Positions 28,981 through 39,153 of a stretch of 64,000 nucleotides of DNA are shown one piece after another. Below the pieces are notes generated by a model, which saw only the letters and a program-made list of their open reading frames with translations, was not told the DNA's origin and made no database searches. Position numbers and translations under genes: made by a program. The stretch is from Pseudomonas sp. 2FG (lineage in GTDB: Bacteria > Pseudomonadota > Gammaproteobacteria > Pseudomonadales > Pseudomonadaceae), in NCBI RefSeq assembly GCF_005502935.1, contig NZ_SCMP01000012.1, positions 1 through 64,000 of the forward strand, given 5' to 3'. Each line of letters starts with the position of its first letter. Position 1 is the stretch's first letter.

Positions 28981-30654
28981 ATGTCGTATGCAGGTATTTC
29001 CGTTCGTGAAGCACTGGACAAGCTGAACGCCCCCAACAGCGGGTGGTTTTTGCCTCAGGTGCAGCGGCAATACGTTTGGGGGGCACGCCACGAGTCAGAG
29101 GACTATGTGTGCCTGTTACTCGATTCACTTCTCAAGCGCTATCCGATAGGTGGCGTGGTGCTTTGGGAAACAGATCAGAAAGTTCCATATCGCTGCTTCG
29201 TGGGGGACTATGCCCCAGGGCAACATGCCCGCCAGGTAGATGAAGGGCTGTGGGGAGCACCCAAGGCTCTGGTATATGACGGTCAGCAACGCCTGCAGAC
29301 CTTGTATTCAGTACTTCGTCACCGCTTCAATGGCCGGGTATTGCACTTCGATTTGTTGTTCGACCCTGCCTTTGCCGAGTCGGACGAAACTGGTTTTCTA
29401 TTCCGCGATGCCAGTGCCATAGCGGAGGCTCGTTACCTGCGCATGACCGAATTGTCCTGTTTGCGTTGTAACGAGGATGAAAAGGTCGATCTTGAGGACC
29501 GTGTTCTGATGGCAGCAGGCGATGACAAAAACGTCAAACTGCGTATTCGCAGAAGCCTGAGTGCGCTGTGGGACATTTTCGTCGACACCAATCACAAGTC
29601 CATTGCCTACTTTTCGGTGAAAGCAGATACCCCATCAGAGGTCAATGAGGTCTTTCGGCGTCTTAACACTGGCGGTGTGGCACTGACCCAACTGGAGTTG
29701 GTGTTCGGCAAGATCAAGGCGGTTCACTCGGATTACGAGGAAAAGCTCTGGGCGTTGTCCGAGAGAATTGCCAAAAAAAGTGGTGGTATTGAGTTCTCGT
29801 CTACATCGATCCTGCAGTTCTTTCATTTGCTGATTAAGAACACCATTCGAATCGATGAGGGGCGTCTGGATGATAGCGATATCCAAGCTTTTCAGGATGC
29901 TCTAGAGAGTGACAGTGAGCCGTTAATCGAGGTGTTTAGTGGTTATTTGAAGGGCCTGCTAAACATCAATCATGCCTCCATCGTGCCTCGTTGGTTGGCC
30001 GTATTACCTATCGCGGCTTACCTGACTGAGCTTAAGCGCCATGGGCATGAATGGCGTATCCGTAACTGGGATGAGTCAGAGGTTCAACTGATTCACCAGT
30101 ACTTCTTGCAGTCCCAGCTTTGCGACTGGAATACCCAGACCATGATCAATGCGTTTGGTCGCGAGTCCATGACTGCTGGCAAGGAGAATTGCTCATTTCC
30201 GCTTGAGCAGATTCGCCAGATTGCGATCGAGAAGAACCGTACTGGAGAGCTCAACGAGTACCAGCTGTTGAGTCAGACATGGTTGGCTACTAAAGTGCTT
30301 ATGCCACACCGAAGCTATGTTTTTCACGAAAACAAACCACAGGTGGATCACATCTTCCCGATGAAACTTGTTGGGCAAGATGATACCTATCGGGAGGCTG
30401 TTGATGTGCTGTGGAATTTCCAGCCTATGCCAGCCGAGGTAAATAGGTACAAATCAAATCGTCACCCTAAAGAGTTTTTCCAAAGTCAGGACGGTAGTAA
30501 ATATTGGCCTTCCTATGACTTCATCCCAGAATCTAAAGACCTGCTTTGGGACGACCATCTAGCATTTGTCGCTTCAAGAAAGCAGCAGATGCTGGATGCA
30601 TTGAAGAGTCTTTATGGGCTAACGGTCGTCCCATCAGATGATGAGACGGTTTGA
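28981..30654 (+). CDS. DUF262-DUF1524 protein (GmrSD-like nuclease)
   Basis: 557 residues, ATG at 28981. The N-terminal DUF262 domain is ParB/Srx-like, with WFLPQVQRQYVW and the nucleotide-binding D100-G-Q-Q-R-L-Q-T-L. A middle helical region includes NEVFRRLNTGGVALTQLEL. The C-terminal DUF1524 domain is an HNH-type nuclease with QVDHIFPMKL (D456, H457) and a downstream NFQPMPAEVNRYKSN. This is the architecture of GmrSD-type enzymes that cut glucosylated or hydroxymethylated phage DNA using NTP, and of the BrxU branch. It is 107 bases after the cyclase and 2 bases before the next gene. Confidence 0.88.
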   Translation: MSYAGISVREALDKLNAPNSGWFLPQVQRQYVWGARHESEDYVCLLLDSLLKRYPIGGVVLWETDQKVPYRCFVGDYAPGQHARQVDEGLWGAPKALVYDGQQRLQTLYSVLRHRFNGRVLHFDLLFDPAFAESDETGFLFRDASAIAEARYLRMTELSCLRCNEDEKVDLEDRVLMAAGDDKNVKLRIRRSLSALWDIFVDTNHKSIAYFSVKADTPSEVNEVFRRLNTGGVALTQLELVFGKIKAVHSDYEEKLWALSERIAKKSGGIEFSSTSILQFFHLLIKNTIRIDEGRLDDSDIQAFQDALESDSEPLIEVFSGYLKGLLNINHASIVPRWLAVLPIAAYLTELKRHGHEWRIRNWDESEVQLIHQYFLQSQLCDWNTQTMINAFGRESMTAGKENCSFPLEQIRQIAIEKNRTGELNEYQLLSQTWLATKVLMPHRSYVFHENKPQVDHIFPMKLVGQDDTYREAVDVLWNFQPMPAEVNRYKSNRHPKEFFQSQDGSKYWPSYDFIPESKDLLWDDHLAFVASRKQQMLDALKSLYGLTVVPSDDETV

Positions 30655-30656
30655 CC

Positions 30657-33600
30657 ATGCAGCCACTTATTGTCGCCCAGCAAGTCACTCAGGGTGTTGC
30701 GGACTTTCTCCGCACGGCCTTTCCATCTACCACTAACGGTTTTGAGGGCTTGCTGGAGCGCTTTCTGGCCGAGCGCAGCAATATCTTTAAAGGCCCGTAC
30801 CTGACGCTGCCACTACCATTTCGTAAGCAGTTGAATGGTGGTGCACCGGCTTTTCCCTGGTTGCCGGCCAGCTTTGTGCCGCACGCGCATCAAGCCAAGG
30901 CGTTTGCGCGGCTGGCGGGCTCAGAGGCTCAATCCACGTTGGTGGCAACGGGTACTGGGTCAGGTAAGACCGAGTGCTTTCTATACCCGATCCTTGAGCA
31001 TTGTCGTGTGGCGCGTGCCGAGGGGCGGCGTGGCATCAAGGCGATCATCCTCTATCCCATGAATGCCTTGGCCAGCGACCAATCTGGGCGCGTGGCCAAG
31101 GAAATCGTTAAGGCCGCTGGCCTTAGTGGGATTCGTGCAGGTCTGTATGTGGGTGATGCACCGGCTATCGAGTCGCAAACGGTCGCCCAATTGAGTGATG
31201 GCAGTTATTCGGTGATTACCGACCGCAATGCCCTGCGTGAAAATCCGCCGGATATTCTGCTGACCAACTACAAGATGCTGGACTTTCTGCTACTGCGTGC
31301 CGCAGATGCTCCTTTGTGGGCGCATCAGCAGCCGGACACGCTGCGGTATTTGGTGGTGGATGAGCTGCATACCTTCGATGGTGCGCAGGGTACTGATCTG
31401 GCCTGCTTGATTCGCCGTCTCAAGGGGCGGCTGAATGCACCACCGGACCAGTTGGTGTGCGTCGGTACTTCGGCAACGCTGGGAGACGATGGCGTTAGCG
31501 ATTTGCTGGCCTTTGCCGGCGATGTGTTTGGTGAAGTGTTGGATGACAGCGCGGTTATCGCCGAGGACCGCGAGTCGGTTGGGGATTATCTCGCTGAAGC
31601 CTTGGTTGAGTTCACCCAAAGCCCGCAGCCCAGTGATCTGGATGTGTTGGCCCCCGAGAACTATGACGACCTGCATGCCTATCTGGCGGCCCAAGCACCC
31701 TTGTGGTTCGGTGAGCCTTGCTCGGTCACACAGGCCGAGGATTTTGCTTGGCGCTGTGGCTTGGGTAAGCACCTGAAGAGCCACTTTGCCTTCCAGAATC
31801 TTTTGCGTGATTTGGAGCGTCTTGGGCCAAAGTCCGTGTTGCTGGATGACCTGTTGGTACTGCTCAAGCGCCGTTTGCCGAGCTGCGACGATGAGCGCTT
31901 TGCGTTGCTTTGGTTGTCTAGCCTGCTGTCGCTGGTAGCGCATGCACGCCAGGATGCACATCAGGACTTCTTCTTGCAGGTTAAGGTGGAAATCTGGCTA
32001 CGCGAGCTCCGCCGCATGGTGGCTGTGCTGGATGCTGAGCCGCAGCTTCGGCATTACGATGACTTACGTAAAGCCGATATGGAGCGGCTGCATCTGCCGG
32101 TGATCCACTGCCGCGAGTGCCACGCCACCGGCTGGGGTTCTACGCAACAAAAGATCAGCCCCAATCAACTGACCCATGACCTGCAGGCGTTTTACAGCGC
32201 GTTCTTCGCCGAGGATGTGAGCACCCGTTTTATCTTTCCTTCCAGTGCAGAGGTGAATCCTGCGGTGTTCGAGCGCAAGCAGGTATGCCCTGTCTGCGGC
32301 ACCTTGCATCAGGCATCGCAAACCGAATGCACACACTGTGACGATCAGCCTTTGCTGGCCGTGGATATTGCCAGCAACCTGCGTGAAGGTACGCGCAATG
32401 GCGCGAAGTACACCAAGTCGCACCATGATTGTCCTTTCTGTGCTGGGTATAAAACGCTGACGATTGTCGGTTCGCAAGCGGCCAGCCTGGCGGCGGTGAT
32501 GGTGGGGCAGTTGTTTGCAACGCGCTTCAACCCGGACAAGAAGCTGATTGCTTTCTCTGACTCCGTACAGGATGCGGCGCATCGTGCGGGCTTCCTTGCT
32601 GCGCGAACCTGGCGAATGAACTTGCGTTCGGCGTTGGCCCAGGTAATTGCTGATGCCTATGCCGCAGGGCAACCACTGACGTTATCAAGCTTGCCGACAG
32701 CTTTCGCGCAGCGTTGGCGCACGGCGCTAGGCGACGGTCATTATGTCGCTAACTTCCTGCCTCCTCAGATGCATTGGTTACGTGATTACGAAACCCTGAT
32801 GGAAGAGGGGGCGCTGCCCGAGAACAGCAACCTACCTAGCGAGTTAGCTAGGCTGTTGCCGTGGGTGCTCAATGCAGAGTTCGGCCAGGATGCCCATATT
32901 GGGCGCACCCTGGTAGCGACTGGAACCGCTTGCGTGGTGCCACTTGCAGGCAAGTTAGACGAGGCCGCGCAATGGTTGTTGCCACGTCTACGTAACACGC
33001 TTGAACCGTTAGCCGCAGCACAGCTGGTCGAAATTGTTATTTTACTGCGTGGGCTGTTGGAAAACATGCAGCGCATAGGGGCGTGGCGCGATTCGGAGCT
33101 GGGGTTTTATGCGCGAATGGGTAGTAACCCTTGGGGGTACAAGAAAAAGAGCCTCAGCCAGTTCAAGCTTCTCACCAGCCCACGGCCACCGCGGTTTTTG
33201 ACGCTGCCAGAGTTTGGCCGCTGCGTCAGTATCACTAAGAGCCATGCCCGTTTGTTTAGCGACTGGGCGTTCAAGGCATTGCCTGCTTTGCATGATCTGG
33301 CGCTGGGTGCGGATGCCTTGATTGCACCGCTTTATCGGCTTGCCCTTGAGGCGTTGGAAAGCGTTGGCTTAGCTGGTTTTGAGGAGGCCACCGAGAAGCC
33401 GGATATCCGTGTATGGGGGCTGGAACCGTCTGCTTTCCACGTTATCTTGGGGGGCAAGGTATGGCGGTGTGCCAGCTGCCACAGCACCACACTCTCTGGC
33501 CCAGAGGATGATTTTTCTGAGCAAGCGTGTCGCCGCGTCGATTGTCGGGGCGAGTTGCTGGCACTAGAGGTGCCCGGTGATTTTTATCGCAAGCTCTACC

Positions 33601-36600
33601 TGAATGCGGACATTCAGCGGGTAGTGGCGCATGAACATACAGGCTTGCTACCGCGCGAGACGCGTGAAGCGGTAGAGCGCAACTTTAAATCCAACAGTGA
33701 TCGCCCCGGCGGCATCAATGTGCTCTCCGCGACACCTACGCTTGAGATGGGTATCGATATCGGCGACTTGTCCAGCGTGCTGCAATGTTCGGTTCCTCCA
33801 CAGCAAGCCAACTACATTCAGCGAGCCGGCCGGGCAGGGCGCAGCACAGGTAATGCGTTGTTGATGAGCATGGCGACCAGCAAACCGCATGATCTGTATT
33901 TCTGGGACGACCCGAAAACCATGATTGCGGGCTCTGTGCAGGCCCCAGGGGTTTTCCTTAACGCCTCAGCGGTACTTGAGCGTCAGCTCACTGCATTTAC
34001 TCTTGATTGCTGGGTGCATGAAAACGGGCGGGCGGCGCAGATTCCCCCGGAAATTCGTGGGGTGTTCACTGCGATCAATAATCAGACCAACAGCAAGTTT
34101 CCTTACCCTTGGTTGAGCTATGTGGAGCAGCATCAGGCATCGCTGCTTGAGCGGTTCTTGCATTTGTTCAATCAGGGGGAGTTGCGCCCTTTGAGCGAGG
34201 GTACGCGCCAATGGCTGGCTAATTTCATCCAGGGCAGCAACGGTGATAGCAGCCCGTTGGCGTACAAGATCGTCAACCGTTTGCAGGGTATTGCCAGTGA
34301 TGTTGAAAGCATCAAGCGCAAGCGTGAGGCGGCAGCCAAGGAGATCGATAAGCTGCAGGCATTGACGGTGCGTGGTGAGGATCAGGATCTGGAGTTGGCA
34401 CGACTGCTTCAGGATCGAACGGCGCTTTCGCGTTTGATTGGCAGCATTGAGGGTAAGGCCACGCTCAATGTGCTGACTGATGAGGGGTTGCTACCCAACT
34501 ATGCATTCCCGGAGCAGGGTGTGCTGTTGCGTTCGATTATTGTGCGCGATCCAAAGCCTGGAACAACGGCTCCTGATCCACTGACCTTCGAATATGAGCG
34601 ACCCGGATCAACGGCCATCACGGAGTTGGCACCGAACAACACCTTTTATGCCGAAGGCCGGCGGGTGGTGATCAATCAGGTCGACGTTTCGAAGATTAAG
34701 CCGGAGCACTGGCGTTTCTGTAGGCAGTGCTCCTATACCGAGCCGCTGTCCTCAGGTGATCAACACCCAAATTGCCCGCGCTGTGGCGATACGCTGTGGC
34801 GCGACAGTGGCCGCGTACACGAGATGCTGCGCTTGACCACGGTATTTGCCCGCACGCTGGATCGTGATAGCCGTATTGCGGACGACTCAGACGAGCGTCA
34901 ACGCGGTTTTTATGTGCGTCAGGCGTTGGTTGATAGCCCGCCCGATGCAGTGCGCCAGGCCTTTGTAATTGACGAGCAGACATTTCCTTTCGGCTTCGAG
35001 TTTCTCGACCGGGTCACTTTTCGCGAGGTGAACTTTGGCGAGCAGTCAGCGGAAGGCATGCCGATGGAAATCGGCGGGAAGGAGCTTAGCCGACCTGGTT
35101 TCAGCATCTGCCCCGAGTGCGGGACTTTGCAGCGCAAGCGCAAGGCTGATGAGCTTTACCGCAATCATTCATCTTGGTGCTCGAAGCGCAAGAACCCGGA
35201 AGCGAGCACCCAGCAATGCGTGTTTCTCTATCGCGAGTTCACCAGTGAGGGTATCCGTCTTTTCTTGCCTGAGGTGGGTTTTGCGGACACTAATGAGGCT
35301 TTGCTGAGTTTTGTTTCGGCCCTGGAGTTGGGGCTGGCTCGGCGTTTCAGAGGGGCGGTGGACCATCTACGCATTGCTCTGGATATGCGCATGGCCGCAG
35401 GCTCAGACACTCCGCGCTGTTATTTGGTGATCTACGACAGCGTACCGGGAGGCACTGGCTACCTTAAAGAGCTGATGCGCGCCCCCGAGCCGTTGCTGGA
35501 AGTGTTCGATATTGCACTTCAGGCTCTCAATAGCTGCACCTGCAACCAGAATGCGGACACGGATGGCTGTTACCGCTGTGTGTACCGCTATCACAACAGC
35601 CATGATCGTAAATCCATCTCGCGGCGCACCGCGCAGAAGCTGTTGGGAGAGGTAGTGCAGTACAAGGGGGCACTGAAGCCAGTCACACATTTAGCTGACA
35701 CCCAACCGGTCAACCAGTTGCTGGACAGCATGCTGGAGAAGCGATTTGTTGAGGCACTACGCCGCGAGCACCAGGGCGAAACGTTCAAGCTGAGCGAGTT
35801 GCTGTTCAAGGGCAAGGCGGGCTATCAGGTGCAGGCCGGCTCGCGCCGTTGGCGCATGGAGTTGCAAGTCAAACTGGGGGCTAGCGATGGCGTGCTGGTG
35901 CCGTGCAAGCCAGATTTTGTGTTCTGGCCAGACGATGCCGCCAACGATTTGCCGGTGGCGGTCTTTGTTGATGGCTGGCAGTACCACAAGGACATCATCG
36001 TCACTGATCTGGCCAAGCGCATGGCGGTGGCTAAGAGCTGTAAGTTTTCGGTTTGGACACTGACCTGGGATGACATCGAATGCGCCTTGCAGAACAAGGC
36101 ACTGGCTACGCCATCCCCCTGGCCAACGCTGCTGAATGACGATCCACAACAGGTAGTGCAGAAACTCTGCACTGCACAAGGCATCGGGACACTTTCCAAT
36201 TTCAAGTCACTTTCGCCATTTACCCAACTGCATCAGCGCTTAGCTCAAGGGCAACACCAGGCGCTTGGCAAGCTGGCTATCTCCCTAGCAGCGGGCATGC
36301 TGATGCCACCAGGGGATACCTCCGCGCTAAACACTCTGCACGAAGGGGCTTTCTGGCAGCGGCTGGATGAGCTGGGGCTGATTGCTGGTTTGCATGGTTA
36401 TCGGCAGAGCGTACGCCAGCTTGGTACGGCCTTAACGTTAGCCACCGCCATGCATCCAGAGCAACTTAAGAAGGTGATGACCGGTAATGGCACGGCTGAC
36501 TCTGAGCCTGTGTTGGTCGGCGAGTGGTGCGAATCCGACTTGCCAGACAGCGAGCGCCAGTTGCGTTGGCAGCAACTTTGGCAGGCACTGAACTTGTTGC

Positions 36601-36992
36601 TGCCATTGCGTCAGCTTTGGGTTGGAAGCGCTGAAATGCCGGGGCTGACTGCGCTGCAGGATTCTCCCGCACTCAAAGTGAAATCCGACGCGCTATCTGA
36701 GGCGTGGCAAGAGGCGCTGGACCTGGCCGCGCAGGAGGTGCAGGCCTGGCTCCTGGCTCTTGCTGGGCTGGGTGTGAGCGCTCCAAAACCAGGTTATGAG
36801 TTGATGAATGAGAAAGGCCGTGTAATAGCCGAGGCGGAATTAGCTTGGCCAGATGTTTGCGTTGCCGTTCTATTGCCTGATACCGCAGCAGAGGCAGCGC
36901 TGTTTGCTGGTCAAGGTTGGCACTTTTTTACGGCTGATGGTGGTGAGCTGCCCGATACGCTGAGAACCCTTTTGATGGAGACACTGGCATGA
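30657..36992 (+). CDS. Giant DUF1998 helicase with C-terminal nuclease-like domain (DruE / DrmA-DrmB-like)
   Basis: 2111 residues from the ATG at 30657; TTG at 30651 is an alternative. DEAD-like lobe: ATGTGSGKTECFLYP with GSGKT near residue 101, DELH at 235-238, SATPTLEMGIDIG near 1024 and YIQRAGRAGRSTG. Zinc-type cysteine groups occur mid-protein (CRECHATG, CPVCGTLH, CTHC) and again near CRQCSYTEP. DUF1998: YDSVPGGTGYLKELM near 1594, with CTCNQNADTDGCYRCVYRY. The last 350 residues include CKPDFVFWPDD and VAVFVDGWQYHKD (about 1769), a PD-(D/E)XK/Vsr-like pattern. The size and order match Druantia DruE; DISARM splits similar parts between DrmA and DrmB. Confidence 0.88.
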   Translation: MQPLIVAQQVTQGVADFLRTAFPSTTNGFEGLLERFLAERSNIFKGPYLTLPLPFRKQLNGGAPAFPWLPASFVPHAHQAKAFARLAGSEAQSTLVATGTGSGKTECFLYPILEHCRVARAEGRRGIKAIILYPMNALASDQSGRVAKEIVKAAGLSGIRAGLYVGDAPAIESQTVAQLSDGSYSVITDRNALRENPPDILLTNYKMLDFLLLRAADAPLWAHQQPDTLRYLVVDELHTFDGAQGTDLACLIRRLKGRLNAPPDQLVCVGTSATLGDDGVSDLLAFAGDVFGEVLDDSAVIAEDRESVGDYLAEALVEFTQSPQPSDLDVLAPENYDDLHAYLAAQAPLWFGEPCSVTQAEDFAWRCGLGKHLKSHFAFQNLLRDLERLGPKSVLLDDLLVLLKRRLPSCDDERFALLWLSSLLSLVAHARQDAHQDFFLQVKVEIWLRELRRMVAVLDAEPQLRHYDDLRKADMERLHLPVIHCRECHATGWGSTQQKISPNQLTHDLQAFYSAFFAEDVSTRFIFPSSAEVNPAVFERKQVCPVCGTLHQASQTECTHCDDQPLLAVDIASNLREGTRNGAKYTKSHHDCPFCAGYKTLTIVGSQAASLAAVMVGQLFATRFNPDKKLIAFSDSVQDAAHRAGFLAARTWRMNLRSALAQVIADAYAAGQPLTLSSLPTAFAQRWRTALGDGHYVANFLPPQMHWLRDYETLMEEGALPENSNLPSELARLLPWVLNAEFGQDAHIGRTLVATGTACVVPLAGKLDEAAQWLLPRLRNTLEPLAAAQLVEIVILLRGLLENMQRIGAWRDSELGFYARMGSNPWGYKKKSLSQFKLLTSPRPPRFLTLPEFGRCVSITKSHARLFSDWAFKALPALHDLALGADALIAPLYRLALEALESVGLAGFEEATEKPDIRVWGLEPSAFHVILGGKVWRCASCHSTTLSGPEDDFSEQACRRVDCRGELLALEVPGDFYRKLYLNADIQRVVAHEHTGLLPRETREAVERNFKSNSDRPGGINVLSATPTLEMGIDIGDLSSVLQCSVPPQQANYIQRAGRAGRSTGNALLMSMATSKPHDLYFWDDPKTMIAGSVQAPGVFLNASAVLERQLTAFTLDCWVHENGRAAQIPPEIRGVFTAINNQTNSKFPYPWLSYVEQHQASLLERFLHLFNQGELRPLSEGTRQWLANFIQGSNGDSSPLAYKIVNRLQGIASDVESIKRKREAAAKEIDKLQALTVRGEDQDLELARLLQDRTALSRLIGSIEGKATLNVLTDEGLLPNYAFPEQGVLLRSIIVRDPKPGTTAPDPLTFEYERPGSTAITELAPNNTFYAEGRRVVINQVDVSKIKPEHWRFCRQCSYTEPLSSGDQHPNCPRCGDTLWRDSGRVHEMLRLTTVFARTLDRDSRIADDSDERQRGFYVRQALVDSPPDAVRQAFVIDEQTFPFGFEFLDRVTFREVNFGEQSAEGMPMEIGGKELSRPGFSICPECGTLQRKRKADELYRNHSSWCSKRKNPEASTQQCVFLYREFTSEGIRLFLPEVGFADTNEALLSFVSALELGLARRFRGAVDHLRIALDMRMAAGSDTPRCYLVIYDSVPGGTGYLKELMRAPEPLLEVFDIALQALNSCTCNQNADTDGCYRCVYRYHNSHDRKSISRRTAQKLLGEVVQYKGALKPVTHLADTQPVNQLLDSMLEKRFVEALRREHQGETFKLSELLFKGKAGYQVQAGSRRWRMELQVKLGASDGVLVPCKPDFVFWPDDAANDLPVAVFVDGWQYHKDIIVTDLAKRMAVAKSCKFSVWTLTWDDIECALQNKALATPSPWPTLLNDDPQQVVQKLCTAQGIGTLSNFKSLSPFTQLHQRLAQGQHQALGKLAISLAAGMLMPPGDTSALNTLHEGAFWQRLDELGLIAGLHGYRQSVRQLGTALTLATAMHPEQLKKVMTGNGTADSEPVLVGEWCESDLPDSERQLRWQQLWQALNLLLPLRQLWVGSAEMPGLTALQDSPALKVKSDALSEAWQEALDLAAQEVQAWLLALAGLGVSAPKPGYELMNEKGRVIAEAELAWPDVCVAVLLPDTAAEAALFAGQGWHFFTADGGELPDTLRTLLMETLA

Positions 36993-39085
36993 CGCTGGCA
37001 CTTAAGATTGCAATGTCCGATGACTTTCTAAAGTCGTTTGCGGCAGTTCCCCGCTCTCACCAGCAGGCAGTGCTGACCTTTGTCGCCAAGTTTCGTCAGA
37101 ACCCGATGGCAAGCGGCATCAATTACGAACGCATTCGTGATGCTGCCGATCCGAACATGCGCTCGGTACGGATCAACGACAATATGCGCGGCATCGTGCT
37201 CAAGCCTGATGTGGGTAACGTGTATTGCCTGCTGTGGGTAGATCAACACGACGATGCCTATCAGTGGGCACGTCGCCATCGGGTCGCCATCCACCCGGAT
37301 GTTGGCAGTATTCAGGTGTATGCGGTGCAGGAGACAGCTACCACGATGGCATCCGCCGCGCCGGCTGTAGTATGTGCGCCGGGCCTGTTCGATTCCCTCA
37401 AAGACCGTGAAATCCGCCGCTTGGGCGTACCCGATGACCGGCTGGAAGCGGTGCGTGCCGTGACCAACGATGAAGAACTGGATGCGTTGGAAGCGCAATT
37501 GCCCGATGAGGCATTCGAGGCGCTGTATCTGTTTGCTGCCGGCGAGCTTTTCGACAAGATCATCAGTGATCAGGCCGCGCCGGAGCAGGTTGACCCCGCA
37601 GATTTTGGTGCCGCGCTGGAGCGTGACAGCACTCGCCGCCATTTCGTAGTGCTGACAGATGACAGTGACCTGGACGCCTTGCTCGCTGCTCCGCTGGATC
37701 GCTGGCGGGTGTTCCTGCACCCTAGCCAGCGCAAGCTGGTGGAGCGTGACTGGAATGGGCCGGTGAAAGTAACCGGCGGCGCCGGTACAGGAAAAACAGT
37801 GGTGGCTATGCACCGCGCTGCACGTCTGGCACGACAGTACGCTGCCTTGCCCGGCCGCCCTGTGTTGTTCACCACCTTCACCAAAACGCTGGCCGAGGAC
37901 ATCCGGCAGCATTTGGCGCTGCTGTGCACGCCACAGGAGCTGGAGAAAATCCAGGTGGTGAATCTGGATCAGTGGGCCTCCAGCGTGCTGCGTCGCTTTG
38001 GCTATCCACATGACCTGCTATACAACGAAGGCGACCGTCGCCGCTTCTGGCAGGCAGCCCTGTCGGCCATGCCGGCATCGGTTGATCTGACCCCGCAGTT
38101 CATGCGTGCCGAATATGAGCGGGTGGTGCTGCCGCAAGCCTGCGAAACCGCCGAGGACTATATGCGTGCCAGCCGCGTGGGTCGCGGTGGCCAGCTTGGT
38201 CGTGCGGTGCGTAAGTCCATCTGGCCGGTGTTCGCCGAATACCGCGCCCAACTGCAAGCCGCCAACCTGCGTGAGCCAGAAGAAGCCTTTCGTGAGGCTT
38301 GCCAGCTGCTAAGAAAGGAGAAGCCAGCACTGGGGATTCGCGCCATGGTGGTGGACGAAGCTCAGGACATCAGTAACGCAGGCTTCGAGCTGATTCGTAC
38401 GGCTGTGGATGCTGCCGAAAACGACCTGTTTATTGTTGGTGATGCTCACCAGCGCATCTATCGGCACAAGGTGGTGCTTAGCCGAGTGGGTGTTGAGGTG
38501 CGTGGTCGTAGCCGCAATCTGAAGGTGAATTACCGCACCACCGACGAAATTCGCCAATGGGCCTGCGCCCAGCTCGAAGGCTGTGCTGTCGATGATCTGG
38601 ACGGCAATGCAGACTCTCTACGTGGTTACCACTCCCTGACCCACGGTGATGCGCCGGATGTCATCGAGTCGTCCTCCCTGCAGGAGGATATGTCGCATAT
38701 CCAGGCGATCCTGAAGCAACTGCAGGACGACGGCATGGAGCCTCGCCAGGTCTGCATCACTGCGCGCGCCAATGACGATCTGGACGGTATTGCTCGGGCC
38801 TTGCAGCAAGCCGGTACTGTCTACCTGAAACTGGACAACTCAACCTCTGACGACTCGGCACTGCCAGGCGTTCGTCTGGCTACCATGCATCGCATCAAGG
38901 GGCTTGAGTTCAGCGTGGTGATTGTTGCCGCCTACAGAGGAGCCACTAGCTATGCTGAGCAATTTAGCCGTGATGAAGATGCCGGCGTAACTGAAGACAC
39001 AGAAACCTCCGAGCGATGCCTACTGCACGTTGCGGCTACTCGAGCAAAGCGAAATTTGTTTCTTATAGTTCGCTCGCGCGATTGA
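36989..39085 (+). CDS. UvrD-type helicase with N-terminal RelE-fold domain
   Basis: 698 residues; ATG overlaps the previous stop as ATGA. Residues 1-110 look like a RelE/YafQ mRNA-interferase fold (DDFLKSFAAVPRSHQQAVLTF, then MRSVRINDNMRGIVLK, VYCLLWVDQHDDAYQWARRH). The superfamily 1 helicase core begins with Walker A VTGGAGTGKTVVAMHRAARL at about 264, then MVVDEAQDISNAGFELI near 456, VNYRTTDEIRQWA, and LATMHRIKGLEFSVVIVA. Whether the toxin-like domain cuts RNA or only recognises structure cannot be told. The next gene follows after 68 bases. Confidence 0.85.
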   Translation: MTLALKIAMSDDFLKSFAAVPRSHQQAVLTFVAKFRQNPMASGINYERIRDAADPNMRSVRINDNMRGIVLKPDVGNVYCLLWVDQHDDAYQWARRHRVAIHPDVGSIQVYAVQETATTMASAAPAVVCAPGLFDSLKDREIRRLGVPDDRLEAVRAVTNDEELDALEAQLPDEAFEALYLFAAGELFDKIISDQAAPEQVDPADFGAALERDSTRRHFVVLTDDSDLDALLAAPLDRWRVFLHPSQRKLVERDWNGPVKVTGGAGTGKTVVAMHRAARLARQYAALPGRPVLFTTFTKTLAEDIRQHLALLCTPQELEKIQVVNLDQWASSVLRRFGYPHDLLYNEGDRRRFWQAALSAMPASVDLTPQFMRAEYERVVLPQACETAEDYMRASRVGRGGQLGRAVRKSIWPVFAEYRAQLQAANLREPEEAFREACQLLRKEKPALGIRAMVVDEAQDISNAGFELIRTAVDAAENDLFIVGDAHQRIYRHKVVLSRVGVEVRGRSRNLKVNYRTTDEIRQWACAQLEGCAVDDLDGNADSLRGYHSLTHGDAPDVIESSSLQEDMSHIQAILKQLQDDGMEPRQVCITARANDDLDGIARALQQAGTVYLKLDNSTSDDSALPGVRLATMHRIKGLEFSVVIVAAYRGATSYAEQFSRDEDAGVTEDTETSERCLLHVAATRAKRNLFLIVRSRD

Positions 39086-39153
39086 GTCGGAGGCTAAGCT
39101 GAGCATGAAATCGGAAAGGTTGATTTGCCAAGGTAGGTAGTTCAGGAGTCGAC

